From Agrobacterium cavarae (GTDB taxonomy: Bacteria > Pseudomonadota > Alphaproteobacteria > Rhizobiales > Rhizobiaceae), in the NCBI RefSeq assembly GCF_004310285.1, contig NZ_SISF01000030.1:310001-374000 (forward strand): a DNA stretch of 64,000 nt. Reading direction: 5' to 3'. Both the position numbers and the translations under genes were made by a program. Positions 46,221-56,134 of this stretch are shown one piece after another (the stretch's first letter is position 1; every line of letters begins with the position of its first letter). The notes under the pieces are model-generated. The model had not been told where the DNA came from, searched no databases, and was given only the letters and a program-made list of their open reading frames with translations.

Positions 46221-46241
46221 GTCTTCGGTAAAACCGAAGAC
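46221..46241. promoter_or_regulatory. Perfect palindrome upstream of aldehyde dehydrogenase
   Basis: GTCTTCGGT-AAA-ACCGAAGAC is a perfect 9-bp inverted repeat with a 3-base spacer, 91-111 bp before the start of the minus-strand dehydrogenase gene. It could be an operator for a dimeric regulator. It is too far from the upstream gene to be its terminator: glutaryl-CoA dehydrogenase has its own at 46324. Confidence 0.5.
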
Positions 46242-46323
46242 GGTGGTGAGCCTCTTATATTATTTCGCCCGGTCGCGGTTTCAACCGGTAACTTCTAAAA
46301 GTATGATTTATTTCGCAGTGCAA

Positions 46324-46349
46324 AAGACCCGGTTCGGCGGCCGGGTCTT
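46324..46349 (-). terminator. Terminator of glutaryl-CoA dehydrogenase gene
   Basis: AAGACCCGG and CCGGGTCTT form a perfect 9-bp stem with an 8-nt loop, 17 bp after the minus-strand stop; read on that strand it runs into TCTTTTGC. Confidence 0.8.
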
Positions 46350-46365
46350 GGTGTGAGCGGGTGGC

Positions 46366-47553
46366 TTAAAAGAACGCCTGAAGGCCTGTCTGGGCCCGGC
46401 CGAGGATCAGCGCATGCACGTCATGCGTTCCCTCGTAGGTGTTGACCGTTTCCAGGTTTTGCGCATGGCGCATGACGTGATATTCGATCTGAATCCCGTT
46501 GCCGCCATGCATGTCTCGGGCTTGCCGCGCGATATCGAGCGCCTTGCCGCAATTGTTGCGCTTGATGATGGAGATCATCTCCGGCGCCATGCGATGCTCG
46601 TCGAAGAGACGACCGACGCGCAGCGATGCCTGAAGGCCAAGCGCGATTTCGGTCTGCATGTCGGCAAGCTTCTTTTGATAGAGCTGCATGCCGGCGAGCG
46701 GCTTGCCAAACTGCTTGCGGTCAAGCCCGTATTGCAGCGCCCGGAACCAGCAATCTTCCGCCGCACCCATCACGCCCCAGGAAATGCCGTAGCGTGCGCG
46801 GTTGAGGCAGCCGAACGGGCCTTTGAGCCCGGAAACGTTTGGCAGCAGCGCGTCTTCGCCCACCTCCACGCCATCCATGACGATTTCGCCTGTGATGGAG
46901 GCGCGCAGCGACAGCTTGCCACCGATCTTCGGTGCGGAAAGGCCCTTCATGCCCTTCTCCAGAACGAAGCCGCGGATTTCGTTGTTATGCGCTTCGGATT
47001 TTGCCCAGACGACGAAGACGTCGGCGATCGGTGCGTTGGAAATCCACATCTTCGAACCGCGCAGCCGATAGCCGCCCTCGATCTTCTCAGCGCGCGTCTT
47101 CATGCCGCCGGGATCAGAGCCGGCATCCGGCTCGGTCAGGCCGAAGCAGCCGATGAGCTCGCCTGAAACCAGACCCGGCAGATACTTGTCCTTCTGCTCC
47201 TCAGAGCCATAGGCAAAGATCGGGTAGATGACGAGCGAGGACTGGACGCTCATCATCGAGCGATAACCGCTGTCGATGCGCTCCACTTCACGCGCAACGA
47301 GACCGTAAGCGACGTAGCTGGCATCGGCTGCGCCGTATTTTTCTGGCAGCGTCACGCCGAGCAGACCGGCCTGACCCATCAGGCGGAAGAGTTCCGGTTC
47401 CGATGTTTCGGAGAGATAAGCGTCCTGAATGCGCGGAAGAAGTTCGGCTTTGGCGAAGGCGGCGGCGGAGTCGCGGATCATCCGCTCGTCGTCGTTCAGT
47501 TGATCCTCAAGCAGAAATGGGTCCTGCCAGTTGAATGATGCACGTTCGCTCAC
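46366..47553 (-). CDS. gcdH: Glutaryl-CoA dehydrogenase
   Basis: A 395-residue flavoenzyme that oxidises and decarboxylates glutaryl-CoA to crotonyl-CoA in lysine and tryptophan breakdown. It follows the family closely: an N-terminal [69 protein letters not shown] and catalytic Glu 374 in [17 protein letters not shown]. It is divergent from a LysR-type gene 97 bp away, the arrangement typical of gcdH and its regulator. Confidence 0.95.
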   Translation of the reverse strand: MSERASFNWQDPFLLEDQLNDDERMIRDSAAAFAKAELLPRIQDAYLSETSEPELFRLMGQAGLLGVTLPEKYGAADASYVAYGLVAREVERIDSGYRSMMSVQSSLVIYPIFAYGSEEQKDKYLPGLVSGELIGCFGLTEPDAGSDPGGMKTRAEKIEGGYRLRGSKMWISNAPIADVFVVWAKSEAHNNEIRGFVLEKGMKGLSAPKIGGKLSLRASITGEIVMDGVEVGEDALLPNVSGLKGPFGCLNRARYGISWGVMGAAEDCWFRALQYGLDRKQFGKPLAGMQLYQKKLADMQTEIALGLQASLRVGRLFDEHRMAPEMISIIKRNNCGKALDIARQARDMHGGNGIQIEYHVMRHAQNLETVNTYEGTHDVHALILGRAQTGLQAFF

Positions 47554-47650
47554 GATGAAGTCTCCACTTTTGTTGCCGCGATTATTGGCAATCGATCGTC
47601 GCCGGGCAAGCCATGTTTACTCATCCGGCTATTACCGATAGGAATGCGCC

Positions 47651-48565
47651 ATGACGTCACTCAGCCGCAAACTCCTGCCCTCGACCAGCGCGCTCGCCGC
47701 CTTTGATTCCGTGGCGCGGCTTGGCAGTTTTTCGCTGGCTGCGGACGAGCTTTCCTTGACCCAAGGGGCGATCAGCAGGCAGGTCATGTCGCTGGAAGAG
47801 CAACTTGGGGTCAGGCTTTTCGAGCGTGGAGCGCGGGGCGTTTCGCTGACGCGAGAGGGCGAAACTTACGCGAAAGCGATCGGTATTGCGCTTGGCGATA
47901 TTCGCTCCGCCTCGCTTCAGGTCATGACCAAAACGCATGCAAATACGCTCAATCTCGCCGTGCTGCCCACCTTCGGCACACGGTGGCTGTTGCCGCGCAT
48001 TCCAAAATTCGTCGCTGCCCATCCGGAGATCACGCTGAATTTTGCCACGCGGATCGGTCAGTTCGATTTCGAAAAGGAAGGGCTGGATATGGCAATCCAT
48101 ATCGGCCAGCCGGATTGGCCCGCGGCAGAGAGCGTCTTTCTGATGGACGAGATGGTCGCTCCTGTCTGCAGCCCGGCTTTCCTCGCCAGCCATCCGATCG
48201 CCAGGGCTGACGACATTGCCGGTCTTGCGCTGCTGCATATGGCCTCACGGCCCGGTGCGTGGGATCACTGGTTCAAGAGTGTCGGTATCGTCGCGCACCA
48301 GACGCCCGCCATGCGCTTCGAGCAGTTTTCCAGTGTTGCCCAAGCCTGTATCGCAGGTCTCGGCGTTGCCCTGATGCCGCTGTTTCTGATCGAAAGCGAG
48401 CTCAAGTCAGGGCAACTCGTCCAGGCCTTCGATCACCCGGTCAAAAGCCCCAGCTCCTATTATGCCGTCGCTCCGCTGTCGCGCATCAACCACGGTCCCG
48501 TCGTCCTCTTCAGGCGCTGGCTGCTCAGTGAAAGTGAAACGTTTCGCGCGCAGACAGCTGGCTAG
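47651..48565 (+). CDS. LysR family regulator (GcvA/GcdR-like)
   Basis: A 304-residue LysR-type regulator with an N-terminal winged helix-turn-helix (LPSTSALAAFDSVARLGSFS and LTQGAISRQVMSLEEQLG) and a GcvA-like effector domain (LNLAVLPTFGTRWLLPRIPKF, LDMAIHIGQPDWP, ACIAGLGVALMPLFLI). It is divergent from gcdH and probably activates it in response to a glutarate-related effector, as inferred from arrangement. Confidence 0.92.
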   Translation: MTSLSRKLLPSTSALAAFDSVARLGSFSLAADELSLTQGAISRQVMSLEEQLGVRLFERGARGVSLTREGETYAKAIGIALGDIRSASLQVMTKTHANTLNLAVLPTFGTRWLLPRIPKFVAAHPEITLNFATRIGQFDFEKEGLDMAIHIGQPDWPAAESVFLMDEMVAPVCSPAFLASHPIARADDIAGLALLHMASRPGAWDHWFKSVGIVAHQTPAMRFEQFSSVAQACIAGLGVALMPLFLIESELKSGQLVQAFDHPVKSPSSYYAVAPLSRINHGPVVLFRRWLLSESETFRAQTAG

Positions 48566-48796
48566 TTCTCGCTCTGTTTGCAGAGTTTCAAGGCCAAGCC
48601 GATGCTTGTGGCGAGAATTTCATCCTGCATCAATTTTAAGCTTGCGAAGACCTGGATTATGGTCCTAGATCGCCTGCGACGAGGACTGGTTGAATTGCGG
48701 CACGACGCCGATCACCCTTTGCTCGCATCACCCATCCGTCGATAAGCCTCTGGTTTATAACGATAAAAGTCTGCGTCAATCCTGGAATAACTTGAA

Positions 48797-49852
48797 ATGC
48801 AATTGGTTTTCGACGGTCATAACGATGTGTTGCTGCGTCTGTGGCACAACGGCAAAAAAGGCGGGGACCCAGTCGCAGAATTCATCGACGGAACGTCGCA
48901 AGGCCATATCGATGTGCCGCGTGCCAAAGCTGGCGGTCTGGCTGGCGGTCTGTGTGCCGTCTACATCCCTTCCGGCGATCTGATTTTGCAAGAGCCGGAC
49001 GAGAACGGCCATTATGTCACGCCGCTCGCCGCACCTCTTCAGCGGCAGCCCTCTCTCGATATCGCCATGGAAAAGATGGCGATCGCTTATCGCGTGGAGC
49101 GCGCCGGCGGTTGGAAAATCTGCCGCTCGACAGCCGATATCCGCAAGGCCATGAACGAGGACATTTTTGCTGCGGTTCTTCATATGGAAGGCTGCGAGCC
49201 GATCGATGAAGATCTGGATGCGCTGGAGGTTTTCTACGCCGCCGGTCTTCGCTCGCTCGGACCCGTCTGGAGCCGCCATAACGCCTTCGGCCATGGTGTG
49301 CCCTTCGCCTTTCCCATGTCGCCGGATAGCGCTCCCGGCCTGACCGATGCCGGTTTCGAGCTCGTCAGGCGCTGCAACCAGCTCGGCATTCTGATCGATC
49401 TGGCTCACATCACTGAAAAGGGTTTCTGGGATGTGGCAAAGACAAGCGATCAGCCGCTGATCGCCAGCCATTCCAACGCGCATGCCCTGACCGGTGTTGC
49501 CCGCAATTTGACCGACGTCCAGATGGACGCGATCAAGGAAAGAAACGGGCTCGTCGGTCTGAATTACGCCGTGACCATGCTGCGTCCGGATGCGCGCGAC
49601 GATGCGAAGACACCGCTCTCCGACATGGTCCGCCACATCGACTACATGGTCGAGCGCATGGGCATTGATTGCGTTGCGCTCGGTTCCGATTTCGACGGTG
49701 CGACCGTGCCGGCGGACATCGCCGATGCGGCGGGCAATCAGAATCTGGTTGCCGCTCTCAAGGCTGCTGGCTACTCTGATGTAGAGCTTGCTAAAATTTG
49801 CCGGGAAAACTGGCTGCGTGTTCTGGCTCAAGCTTGGCATGAGCCGACCTGA
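48797..49852 (+). CDS. Membrane-dipeptidase-type zinc dipeptidase (family M19)
   Basis: A 351-residue peptidase of the renal dipeptidase family, cleaving dipeptides including some with D-residues at the C-terminus. Zinc ligands are visible: His 8 and Asp 10 in DGHND, Glu in HMEGCEP, His in ASHSNAHAL, and the late GSDFDGA. No signal peptide or anchor, so it is cytoplasmic. It precedes a complete dipeptide ABC importer by 34 bp, so imported dipeptides are the likely substrate. Confidence 0.94.
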   Translation: MQLVFDGHNDVLLRLWHNGKKGGDPVAEFIDGTSQGHIDVPRAKAGGLAGGLCAVYIPSGDLILQEPDENGHYVTPLAAPLQRQPSLDIAMEKMAIAYRVERAGGWKICRSTADIRKAMNEDIFAAVLHMEGCEPIDEDLDALEVFYAAGLRSLGPVWSRHNAFGHGVPFAFPMSPDSAPGLTDAGFELVRRCNQLGILIDLAHITEKGFWDVAKTSDQPLIASHSNAHALTGVARNLTDVQMDAIKERNGLVGLNYAVTMLRPDARDDAKTPLSDMVRHIDYMVERMGIDCVALGSDFDGATVPADIADAAGNQNLVAALKAAGYSDVELAKICRENWLRVLAQAWHEPT

Positions 49853-49886
49853 TCAAGAGTGATATGAACCTATAAAGGGGAGAACA

Positions 49887-51527
49887 ATGACGAAGTCGCT
49901 CAATAAAATGGCCCGCATTCTGGCAACCAGCGCCGCGCTGTCGCTGATTGCGCTGTCCGCGCCTCAGGCCTTTGCCGCCACGCCTGCCGATACGTTGGTG
50001 GAAGGTTTTGCCATCGATGACATCATCACGCTCGATCCGGGTGAGGCGTTCGAGCTGTCGGCCGCGGAAGTCACCGGCAACACTTACTCCAAGCTGGTCT
50101 CGATCGACCTCAACGACACCTCCAAGGTCGTGGGCGATCTGGCCGAAAGCTGGACGACGTCGGACGATGGTCTGACCTACACCTTCAAGCTGAAGCCCGG
50201 CCTCAAATTCGCATCCGGTAATCCGGTAACGGCGGAAGACGTGGCGTTTTCTTTCGAGCGCGCCGTCAAGCTCGACAAGTCGCCCGCCTTCCTTCTCACG
50301 CAGTTCGGCCTGAAGGGCGACAATGTCAACGAAAAGGCCAAGGCGACCGCGCCTGATACCTTCACGCTGACGGTGGACAAGCCCTATGCGCCGAGCTTTG
50401 TCCTGAACGTTCTGACCGCGACCGTCGCCTCGGTCGTCGACAAGAAGCTCGTCATGGAAAAGGCCAAGGCGATGACGCCAACCGCCGACTACAAATACGA
50501 CACCGATTTCGGCAATGAATTCCTGAAGACCGGCTATGCGGGCTCCGGTCCGTACAAGATCCTTGGCTGGAAGGCCAACGAAGCCGTCATCCTTGAAGCC
50601 AACCCGAACTACTACGGCGAGAAGCCGAAGCTGAAGCGTGTCGTCTATCGCCACATGAAGGAAAGCTCCGGTCAGCGCCTGGCGCTGGAAAACGGCGACA
50701 TCGACGTGGCGCGTAACCTTGAGCCGGGCGACATGGAGGCCGTTTCCAAGAAGGAAGGTCTTTCCGTCACCTCTGCTCCTAAGGGCACCGTCTATTACTT
50801 CAGCCTCAACCAGAAGAACGAATATCTGAAGAAGCCGGAAGTTGTCGAAGCCTTCAAATATCTTGTCGATTACGATGGTATCGGTGCGACCCTGATCAAG
50901 GGTATCGGCGAAATCCACCAGACCTTCCTGCCGAAGGGCCAGCTGGGCGCGCTCGACGAGAACCCCTACAAGTTGGATGTCGCCAAGGCGAAGGAACTGC
51001 TGGCCAAGGCTGGTCTGAAAGACGGCTTTACCGTGACCATGGACGTGCGCAACACCCAGCCCGTGACCGGTATTGCCGAGAACGTCCAGCAAACGCTGGC
51101 GCAGGCCGGCATCAAGCTGGAAATCATCCCGGGCGATGGCAAGCAGACGCTGACCAAGTACCGTGCACGCACGCACGACATCTATATCGGTCAGTGGGGC
51201 TCGGACTATTTCGACCCGAACTCGAATGCCGAAACCTTTACGATCAACTACGACAATTCTGACGAAGGTAAGAACAAGACGCTCGCCTGGCGCAATGCCT
51301 GGGACGTTCCAGAGCTGACGAAGGAAACGCAATCTGCACTTCTGGAAAAGGACAGTGCCAAGCGCGCCAAGATTTATGAGGACCTGCAGAAGAAAGTTCT
51401 CGAAACCGGACCTTTCGTCATCATCTTCCAGCAGACGGAAGTTGCGGGTTACTCAAGCAAGCTCAAGGGTCTAAAGCTCGGCCCGAGCTTCGATACCAAC
51501 TATGTCTACAACATCTCCAAGGAATGA
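49887..51527 (+). CDS. Dipeptide/oligopeptide ABC transporter substrate-binding protein
   Basis: A 546-residue periplasmic SBP_bac_5 (DppA-like) protein. The signal peptide ends AFA (about residue 31). Marks include GDLAESWTTSDDGLTYTFKL, VTAEDVAFSFERAVKL, GSGPYKILGWKANEAVILEAN, VAKAKELLAKAGLKDG and ADDIYIGQWGSDYFDP-like HDIYIGQWGSDYFDPNS. GGGGAG precedes the ATG. It is first of the five importer genes. Confidence 0.94.
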   Translation: MTKSLNKMARILATSAALSLIALSAPQAFAATPADTLVEGFAIDDIITLDPGEAFELSAAEVTGNTYSKLVSIDLNDTSKVVGDLAESWTTSDDGLTYTFKLKPGLKFASGNPVTAEDVAFSFERAVKLDKSPAFLLTQFGLKGDNVNEKAKATAPDTFTLTVDKPYAPSFVLNVLTATVASVVDKKLVMEKAKAMTPTADYKYDTDFGNEFLKTGYAGSGPYKILGWKANEAVILEANPNYYGEKPKLKRVVYRHMKESSGQRLALENGDIDVARNLEPGDMEAVSKKEGLSVTSAPKGTVYYFSLNQKNEYLKKPEVVEAFKYLVDYDGIGATLIKGIGEIHQTFLPKGQLGALDENPYKLDVAKAKELLAKAGLKDGFTVTMDVRNTQPVTGIAENVQQTLAQAGIKLEIIPGDGKQTLTKYRARTHDIYIGQWGSDYFDPNSNAETFTINYDNSDEGKNKTLAWRNAWDVPELTKETQSALLEKDSAKRAKIYEDLQKKVLETGPFVIIFQQTEVAGYSSKLKGLKLGPSFDTNYVYNISKE

Positions 51528-51545
51528 TCCGGCAGGATCGGTCCA

Positions 51546-52613
51546 TTGAGTATCGTTGAAACCCCCTCAAGCCTGAGGCACGGCAAACGCCGTGCCAACA
51601 GGCGCCGCATGGCCGTTCTCGGCTTCGTCGTTACTGTCGTCACGACCTTTTTAGGCTTGCTGGCGGTAACCTTCTTCATTGGTCGCGTCATCCCCATCGA
51701 TCCGGCGCTGGCGATCGTCGGCGATCGCGCGCCTGCCCATGTGGTGGAGCGCGTGCGCGAGGAGCTTGGCCTGAACCTGCCGCTCTGGCAGCAGTTCTTC
51801 ATCTATCTGAAGCAGGCGCTGACCGGTAATTTCGGCACATCGGTGCTGACAAGCAATCCGGTGATGGACGACATCAAGCGCGTCTTCCCGGCCACCATCG
51901 AGCTTGCGACGCTTGGTACATTGATCGGAGCGCTCTTCGGCGTTCCGCTTGGCGTACTGGCAGCCGTCAAGCGCGGTAGCATCATCGACCAGATCGTTCG
52001 CGTCATCGGGTTGATCGGCTATTCCGTGCCTATCTTCTGGCTCGGCCTTCTGGCGCTTTTGGTGTTTTATGCCAAGTTGAACTGGGTCGCCTATCCCGGT
52101 CGTATGGATATCGTCTACGAGTTTACCTTTACACCAACCACCGGTTTCTATCTCTTCGATGCCCTTTGGCAGGGCCAGTGGGATGTGTTCTGGGATCTCT
52201 TCCGCCACATTATTCTTCCCGCAGGTCTGCTCGGCTATTTCTCGCTCGCCTATATCAGCCGCATGACGCGCTCCTTTATGCTGAACGAACTGGCGCAGGA
52301 ATATATCGTCGCCGCACGCGCCAAGGGCCTGTCGGAGACGCGCATCATCTGGTTCCACGCTCTGCGTAACGCCGCAGTCCCTCTGCTCACTGTGATCGTG
52401 CTCTCCTACGCCGGTCTCTTGGAAGGCTCGGTTCTGACGGAAACGATCTTCTCCTGGCCGGGCCTTGGCCTCTACATCACCAATTCCCTGCAGAATGCGG
52501 ACATGAATGCCGTTCTCGGCGGCACCATCGTTATCGGCGCCGTCTTCATCGGCATCAATCTCCTGTCCGATCTGCTCTACCGGACGCTCGATCCAAGGAC
52601 GCGCAGCCGATGA
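51546..52613 (+). CDS. Dipeptide ABC transporter permease (DppB-like)
   Basis: A permease of up to 355 residues with six helices. ELGLNLPLWQQFFIYLKQAL and the cytoplasmic loop EYIVAARAKGLSETRIIWFHALRNA identify DppB. The frame starts with TTG at 51546; an ATG at 51609 is an alternative that would still include the first helix. It overlaps the next permease gene by 4 bp (ATGA). Confidence 0.92.
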   Translation: MSIVETPSSLRHGKRRANRRRMAVLGFVVTVVTTFLGLLAVTFFIGRVIPIDPALAIVGDRAPAHVVERVREELGLNLPLWQQFFIYLKQALTGNFGTSVLTSNPVMDDIKRVFPATIELATLGTLIGALFGVPLGVLAAVKRGSIIDQIVRVIGLIGYSVPIFWLGLLALLVFYAKLNWVAYPGRMDIVYEFTFTPTTGFYLFDALWQGQWDVFWDLFRHIILPAGLLGYFSLAYISRMTRSFMLNELAQEYIVAARAKGLSETRIIWFHALRNAAVPLLTVIVLSYAGLLEGSVLTETIFSWPGLGLYITNSLQNADMNAVLGGTIVIGAVFIGINLLSDLLYRTLDPRTRSR

Positions 52614-53542
52614 CGGATACCATGTCCATTGTGAAACCCTACAGCCGCGAGTGGCTGCTGTCCGACCGCCCGACTTCGCGCAAGCAGGCGCGGCTCGGGC
52701 GCGCCTATGTCATCTGGCGGCGCTTTTCCGAAAATCGTCTGGCGCTAGCAGGGCTCGGCATCATCCTGGCGCTGGTGTTCGTCGCAATCTTCGCCAATGT
52801 CCTGGCGCCGCATTCCCCGGTTCAGGGCGATCTTCGCAATGCCCGCTTATTGCCACCGGGGACGGACGGATATTGGCTCGGCACCGATGATCAGGGGCGA
52901 GATATTCTGTCCCGCCTGATCTACGGCTCTCGTTTGACGCTTTTCGTGGTCGTGCTGGTGGCTATCATCGCCGCTCCGATCGGCCTCATCGTCGGCACCG
53001 TCGCCGGTTATGCCGGTGGATGGATCGATGCGGTGCTGATGCGGATCACCGATATTTTCCTCGCCTTTCCCAAGCTCGTTCTCGCGCTTGCGCTCGTGGC
53101 AGCACTTGGTCCTGGCATTGAGAATGCGGTGCTGGCGATCGCCGTCACCTCTTGGCCGCCCTACGCCCGTATTGCACGCGCCGAAACCATGACGTTTCGA
53201 AATTCCGACTTCATCGCCGCGGTGAAGCTGATGGGGGCATCTCCCTGGCGCATCGTGCTCAAACATGTGATCCCGCTGTGTTTCTCCTCGCTCATCGTGC
53301 GTGTGACACTCGATATGGCCGGTATCATCCTGACCGCCGCCGGTCTCGGCTTCCTAGGTCTCGGCGCGCAGCCGCCACTCCCAGAATGGGGCGCGATGAT
53401 TGCCTCTGGCCGTCGCTTCATCCTCGATCAGTGGTGGGTTGCTGCGATGCCAGGGGTCGCCATCCTGATCGTCAGCCTCGGCTTTAACCTCTTGGGCGAT
53501 GGGCTTCGCGATGCGCTCGATCCGAAGGAGGCTGGCCAGTGA
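52610..53542 (+). CDS. Dipeptide ABC transporter permease (DppC-like)
   Basis: A 310-residue permease with six helices. WLGTDDQGRDILSRLIYGSR, the ATPase-contact loop DFIAAVKLMGASPWRIVLKHVIP and GLGFLGLGAQPPLPEWGAM are typical of DppC. It overlaps neighbours on both sides by 4 bp. Confidence 0.94.
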   Translation: MTDTMSIVKPYSREWLLSDRPTSRKQARLGRAYVIWRRFSENRLALAGLGIILALVFVAIFANVLAPHSPVQGDLRNARLLPPGTDGYWLGTDDQGRDILSRLIYGSRLTLFVVVLVAIIAAPIGLIVGTVAGYAGGWIDAVLMRITDIFLAFPKLVLALALVAALGPGIENAVLAIAVTSWPPYARIARAETMTFRNSDFIAAVKLMGASPWRIVLKHVIPLCFSSLIVRVTLDMAGIILTAAGLGFLGLGAQPPLPEWGAMIASGRRFILDQWWVAAMPGVAILIVSLGFNLLGDGLRDALDPKEAGQ

Positions 53543-54387
53543 CTTCATCTTCCACCACGCCTCTTTTGACGGTCGAAAATCTGCGCGTCAGCTTTCCGAC
53601 CAGAACCGGCCTTGTCGAAGCCGTGAGAGGGGTATCCTTTACGCTCGGCAAGGAACGTCTCGGCATTGTCGGCGAGTCGGGTTCCGGCAAATCTCAGACC
53701 GGTCGCGCCATCATGGGGCTGACACCAGGGCACGCGAAGATTACGGCCGATGCACTTCGCTTTGGCGATATCGATCTCCTGACGGCACCGGCAAAGCAGC
53801 GTCGCACGATCCGCGGCAAGCGGATCGCGATGATCCTGCAGGACCCGAAATATTCGCTCAATCCGGTCATGACCATCGGTCGCCAGATCGTCGAAACGTT
53901 GAAGACGCATGAGCGGATCGGCTATTCCGAGGCGAAGAAGCGCGCGCTCGACATGCTCGAGGCTGTGCAGATCCGCGATCCCGAACGTGTCTTCAATCTC
54001 TATCCGCACGAAGTTTCCGGTGGCATGGGGCAGCGCGTCATGATCGCCATGATGCTGGTCTGCGGTCCGGAACTCCTGATCGCCGACGAGCCGACATCGG
54101 CACTTGACGTCACGGTGCAATTGGAAGTGCTGGATATTCTCGACAAGCTGGTGCGCGAACGCGGCATGGGACTGATCTTCGTCTCGCACGACCTGCGCCT
54201 CGTCTCGTCCTTCTGCGACCGGGTGCTCGTCATGTATGCGGGGCGCGTGGTGGAAGAGCTTCCATCCGCCGATCTGCAAAATGCGAAACATCCCTATACG
54301 CAAGGGCTTCTCAACTGTCTGCCGAAAATCGGCGAGCACCGGCATCCGCTGCCGGTACTTCAACGCCAAGCGGAGTGGCGTCTATGA
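53539..54387 (+). CDS. Dipeptide ABC transporter ATPase (DppD-like)
   Basis: A 282-residue ATPase with Walker A GESGSGKSQ, signature VSGGMGQRVMIAMML, Walker B LLIADEPTSALD and FVSHDLRLV. It is about 40 residues shorter than typical DppD and lacks the cysteine-bearing C-terminal oligopeptide-transporter extension. It starts with GTG overlapping the permease stop and overlaps the next ATPase gene by 4 bp. Confidence 0.92.
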   Translation: MTSSSTTPLLTVENLRVSFPTRTGLVEAVRGVSFTLGKERLGIVGESGSGKSQTGRAIMGLTPGHAKITADALRFGDIDLLTAPAKQRRTIRGKRIAMILQDPKYSLNPVMTIGRQIVETLKTHERIGYSEAKKRALDMLEAVQIRDPERVFNLYPHEVSGGMGQRVMIAMMLVCGPELLIADEPTSALDVTVQLEVLDILDKLVRERGMGLIFVSHDLRLVSSFCDRVLVMYAGRVVEELPSADLQNAKHPYTQGLLNCLPKIGEHRHPLPVLQRQAEWRL

Positions 54388-55133
54388 CGGTCGTATTGTC
54401 TGCCAAGGATATCGTCGTAGACTTCGACGGTTATCTGGCCCTAGACCGCGTCAGCATCGAGGTGGCGAAGGGCGAATCCTTCGGGCTCGTGGGTGAATCC
54501 GGGTCCGGCAAGTCGACGCTTTTGCGTGCAATCGCCGGCCTCAACCATTTTGAAGAAGGCGCTCTTATGGTGGACGGGCGGACCTATAGCCGCAAGTCAC
54601 GTGACAAAAGCTTCTATCGCGATGTCCAGATGGTGTTTCAGGACCCCTATGGCTCGCTCCATCCGCGCCAGACGGTGGATGCCATTTTGCTGGAGCCGCT
54701 CGTCATTCATGGGGTGGACAACAAGGAAGCACGGATCGCCCGCGCGCTCGATGAGGTCGGTCTTGGCACGGGTTTCCGCTTCCGCTACTCGCACCAGCTT
54801 TCGGGCGGCCAGCGCCAGCGTATCGCCATTGCCCGCGCACTGATCCTCGAGCCGAAGATCCTGCTCCTCGACGAGCCGACATCGGCGCTTGACGCATCGA
54901 TCCAAGCTGAAATCCTCAATCTGCTGGAACAGGCGCGCAAGGACAGAAACCTGACCTTCGTCATGGTCAGCCATGATCTCGGCGTGATTAGCCACATGTG
55001 TGACCGGCTGGCGGTGATGAAAAGCGGCAAGATCGTCGAGTCGATGGATGTCCATCAGCTGGAAACGAGAGAGTTTTCCGCCGATTACACGAGACAGCTG
55101 ATGGTGGCGAGCGAAGGTTTCAGGCGCGATTGA
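54384..55133 (+). CDS. Dipeptide ABC transporter ATPase (DppF-like)
   Basis: A 249-residue ATPase with Walker A GESGSGKST, signature LSGGQRQRIAIARAL, Walker B LLLDEPTSALD and VSHDLGVIS. CGGAG precedes the ATG at 54384, which overlaps the DppD stop; a GTG at 54375 is less likely. It completes the first importer and could also energise the ATPase-less module at 56367-59891. Confidence 0.93.
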   Translation: MTVVLSAKDIVVDFDGYLALDRVSIEVAKGESFGLVGESGSGKSTLLRAIAGLNHFEEGALMVDGRTYSRKSRDKSFYRDVQMVFQDPYGSLHPRQTVDAILLEPLVIHGVDNKEARIARALDEVGLGTGFRFRYSHQLSGGQRQRIAIARALILEPKILLLDEPTSALDASIQAEILNLLEQARKDRNLTFVMVSHDLGVISHMCDRLAVMKSGKIVESMDVHQLETREFSADYTRQLMVASEGFRRD

Positions 55134-55141
55134 GGCCAGCT

Positions 55142-55154
55142 TACACCTGGTGTA
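55142..55154. promoter_or_regulatory. Short palindrome before LysR gene
   Basis: TACACC-T-GGTGTA is a perfect 6-1-6 palindrome between the DppF stop and the LysR gene start. It might be a binding site for that regulator or another protein. Confidence 0.3.
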
Positions 55155-55227
55155 TGACCGCAGCAGTGAGGGCCGCTGGTTGAGCCTGTCCACCAGCCTT
55201 TGATCGAACATCGAGGATGATCGCTCC

Positions 55228-56133
55228 ATGCAATTGCGCGCATTGATGTATTTCGATGAACTCGTCCGCACCAATTCCATGCGCGCGGCGGCCGAGAATT
55301 TGAATGTTGCACCGACCGCGGTCAGCCGTCAGATCGAAAATCTCGAATATTATTTCGGCACGCCGCTGGTCGAGCGCTCCAGCCGAGGCGTGAAGCTGAC
55401 GGCAGCGGGCGAGCTCCTTGCCGCACGTGCCGGCAAGACGCTGCGGGAGCTGGACCATGTCAACCAGCTGATCGATGATCTGAAGGGTCTGCAGCGCGGC
55501 CGCGTCACGATCTATGCCAATGGTGCCACGGTGGCCAATCTGCTGGCACCCGTCCTGGCGCAATTCAGCCTCAAATATCCAAAGCTGCGTTTCGAGGTCA
55601 ACATCACCAGCGCGCGCCAGGCCATGGAGGCGTTGGGAACCGCGGAAGCCGACCTCGTCGTCAGCCTGTTTGCGCCTAAGCTCTCCGGCGTCAAGGTGCG
55701 ATCGCGCACGCGTATCAGCTACGATGCCATCTTCCCGGCGGGACATGCACTTGCCGGCCAGGCCGAAGTGACATTGAAGGAACTGGCCGGGCTCCCGCTT
55801 GCCCTGCCGGACAAGACCTTTGCCGCGCGTCAGGCCTTTGATGCCCTCTTTGCGGATGCCGGCATCGAACTCGATCCGGTCTTTATCACCAGCTCGCTGG
55901 AGATGCTGAAGGAACTGGTGCTGGGGAACGCTGCGGCGACGCTTTTGCCCGCCCTTTCGGTGGCGCGCGAATTGCGCAGCGGCCAGATGGTCGCCGTGCC
56001 TCTGGCCGGCAAGAAGGGCATCCACACACAGATCGACCTCTGCGTTGCGCCTGATCGGCAACTTTCCTTCGCAGCCTCCAAACTCGCCGACTTCATCGAA
56101 CGTTTCATGCGTGAGGCAACGACCTCACCATAA
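55228..56133 (+). CDS. LysR family transcriptional regulator
   Basis: A 301-residue LysR protein. The N-terminal helix-turn-helix (MQLRALMYFDELVRTNSMRAA and APTAVSRQIENLEYYFG) is followed by an effector domain with RVTIYANGATVANLLAPVL and a late GNAAATLLPALSVARE. It lies between the two peptide-importer modules on the same strand, so it probably regulates one or both. Confidence 0.92.
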   Translation: MQLRALMYFDELVRTNSMRAAAENLNVAPTAVSRQIENLEYYFGTPLVERSSRGVKLTAAGELLAARAGKTLRELDHVNQLIDDLKGLQRGRVTIYANGATVANLLAPVLAQFSLKYPKLRFEVNITSARQAMEALGTAEADLVVSLFAPKLSGVKVRSRTRISYDAIFPAGHALAGQAEVTLKELAGLPLALPDKTFAARQAFDALFADAGIELDPVFITSSLEMLKELVLGNAAATLLPALSVARELRSGQMVAVPLAGKKGIHTQIDLCVAPDRQLSFAASKLADFIERFMREATTSP

Positions 56134-56134
56134 G

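Noticed and set aside
44817..46298. 493-codon plus-strand frame
   Set aside because: Antisense to the aldehyde dehydrogenase gene, which has all catalytic residues; the shadow protein is unlike any family.
49791..51332. 513-codon minus-strand frame
   Set aside because: Antisense to the dipeptide-binding protein gene, which has a signal peptide and family motifs.
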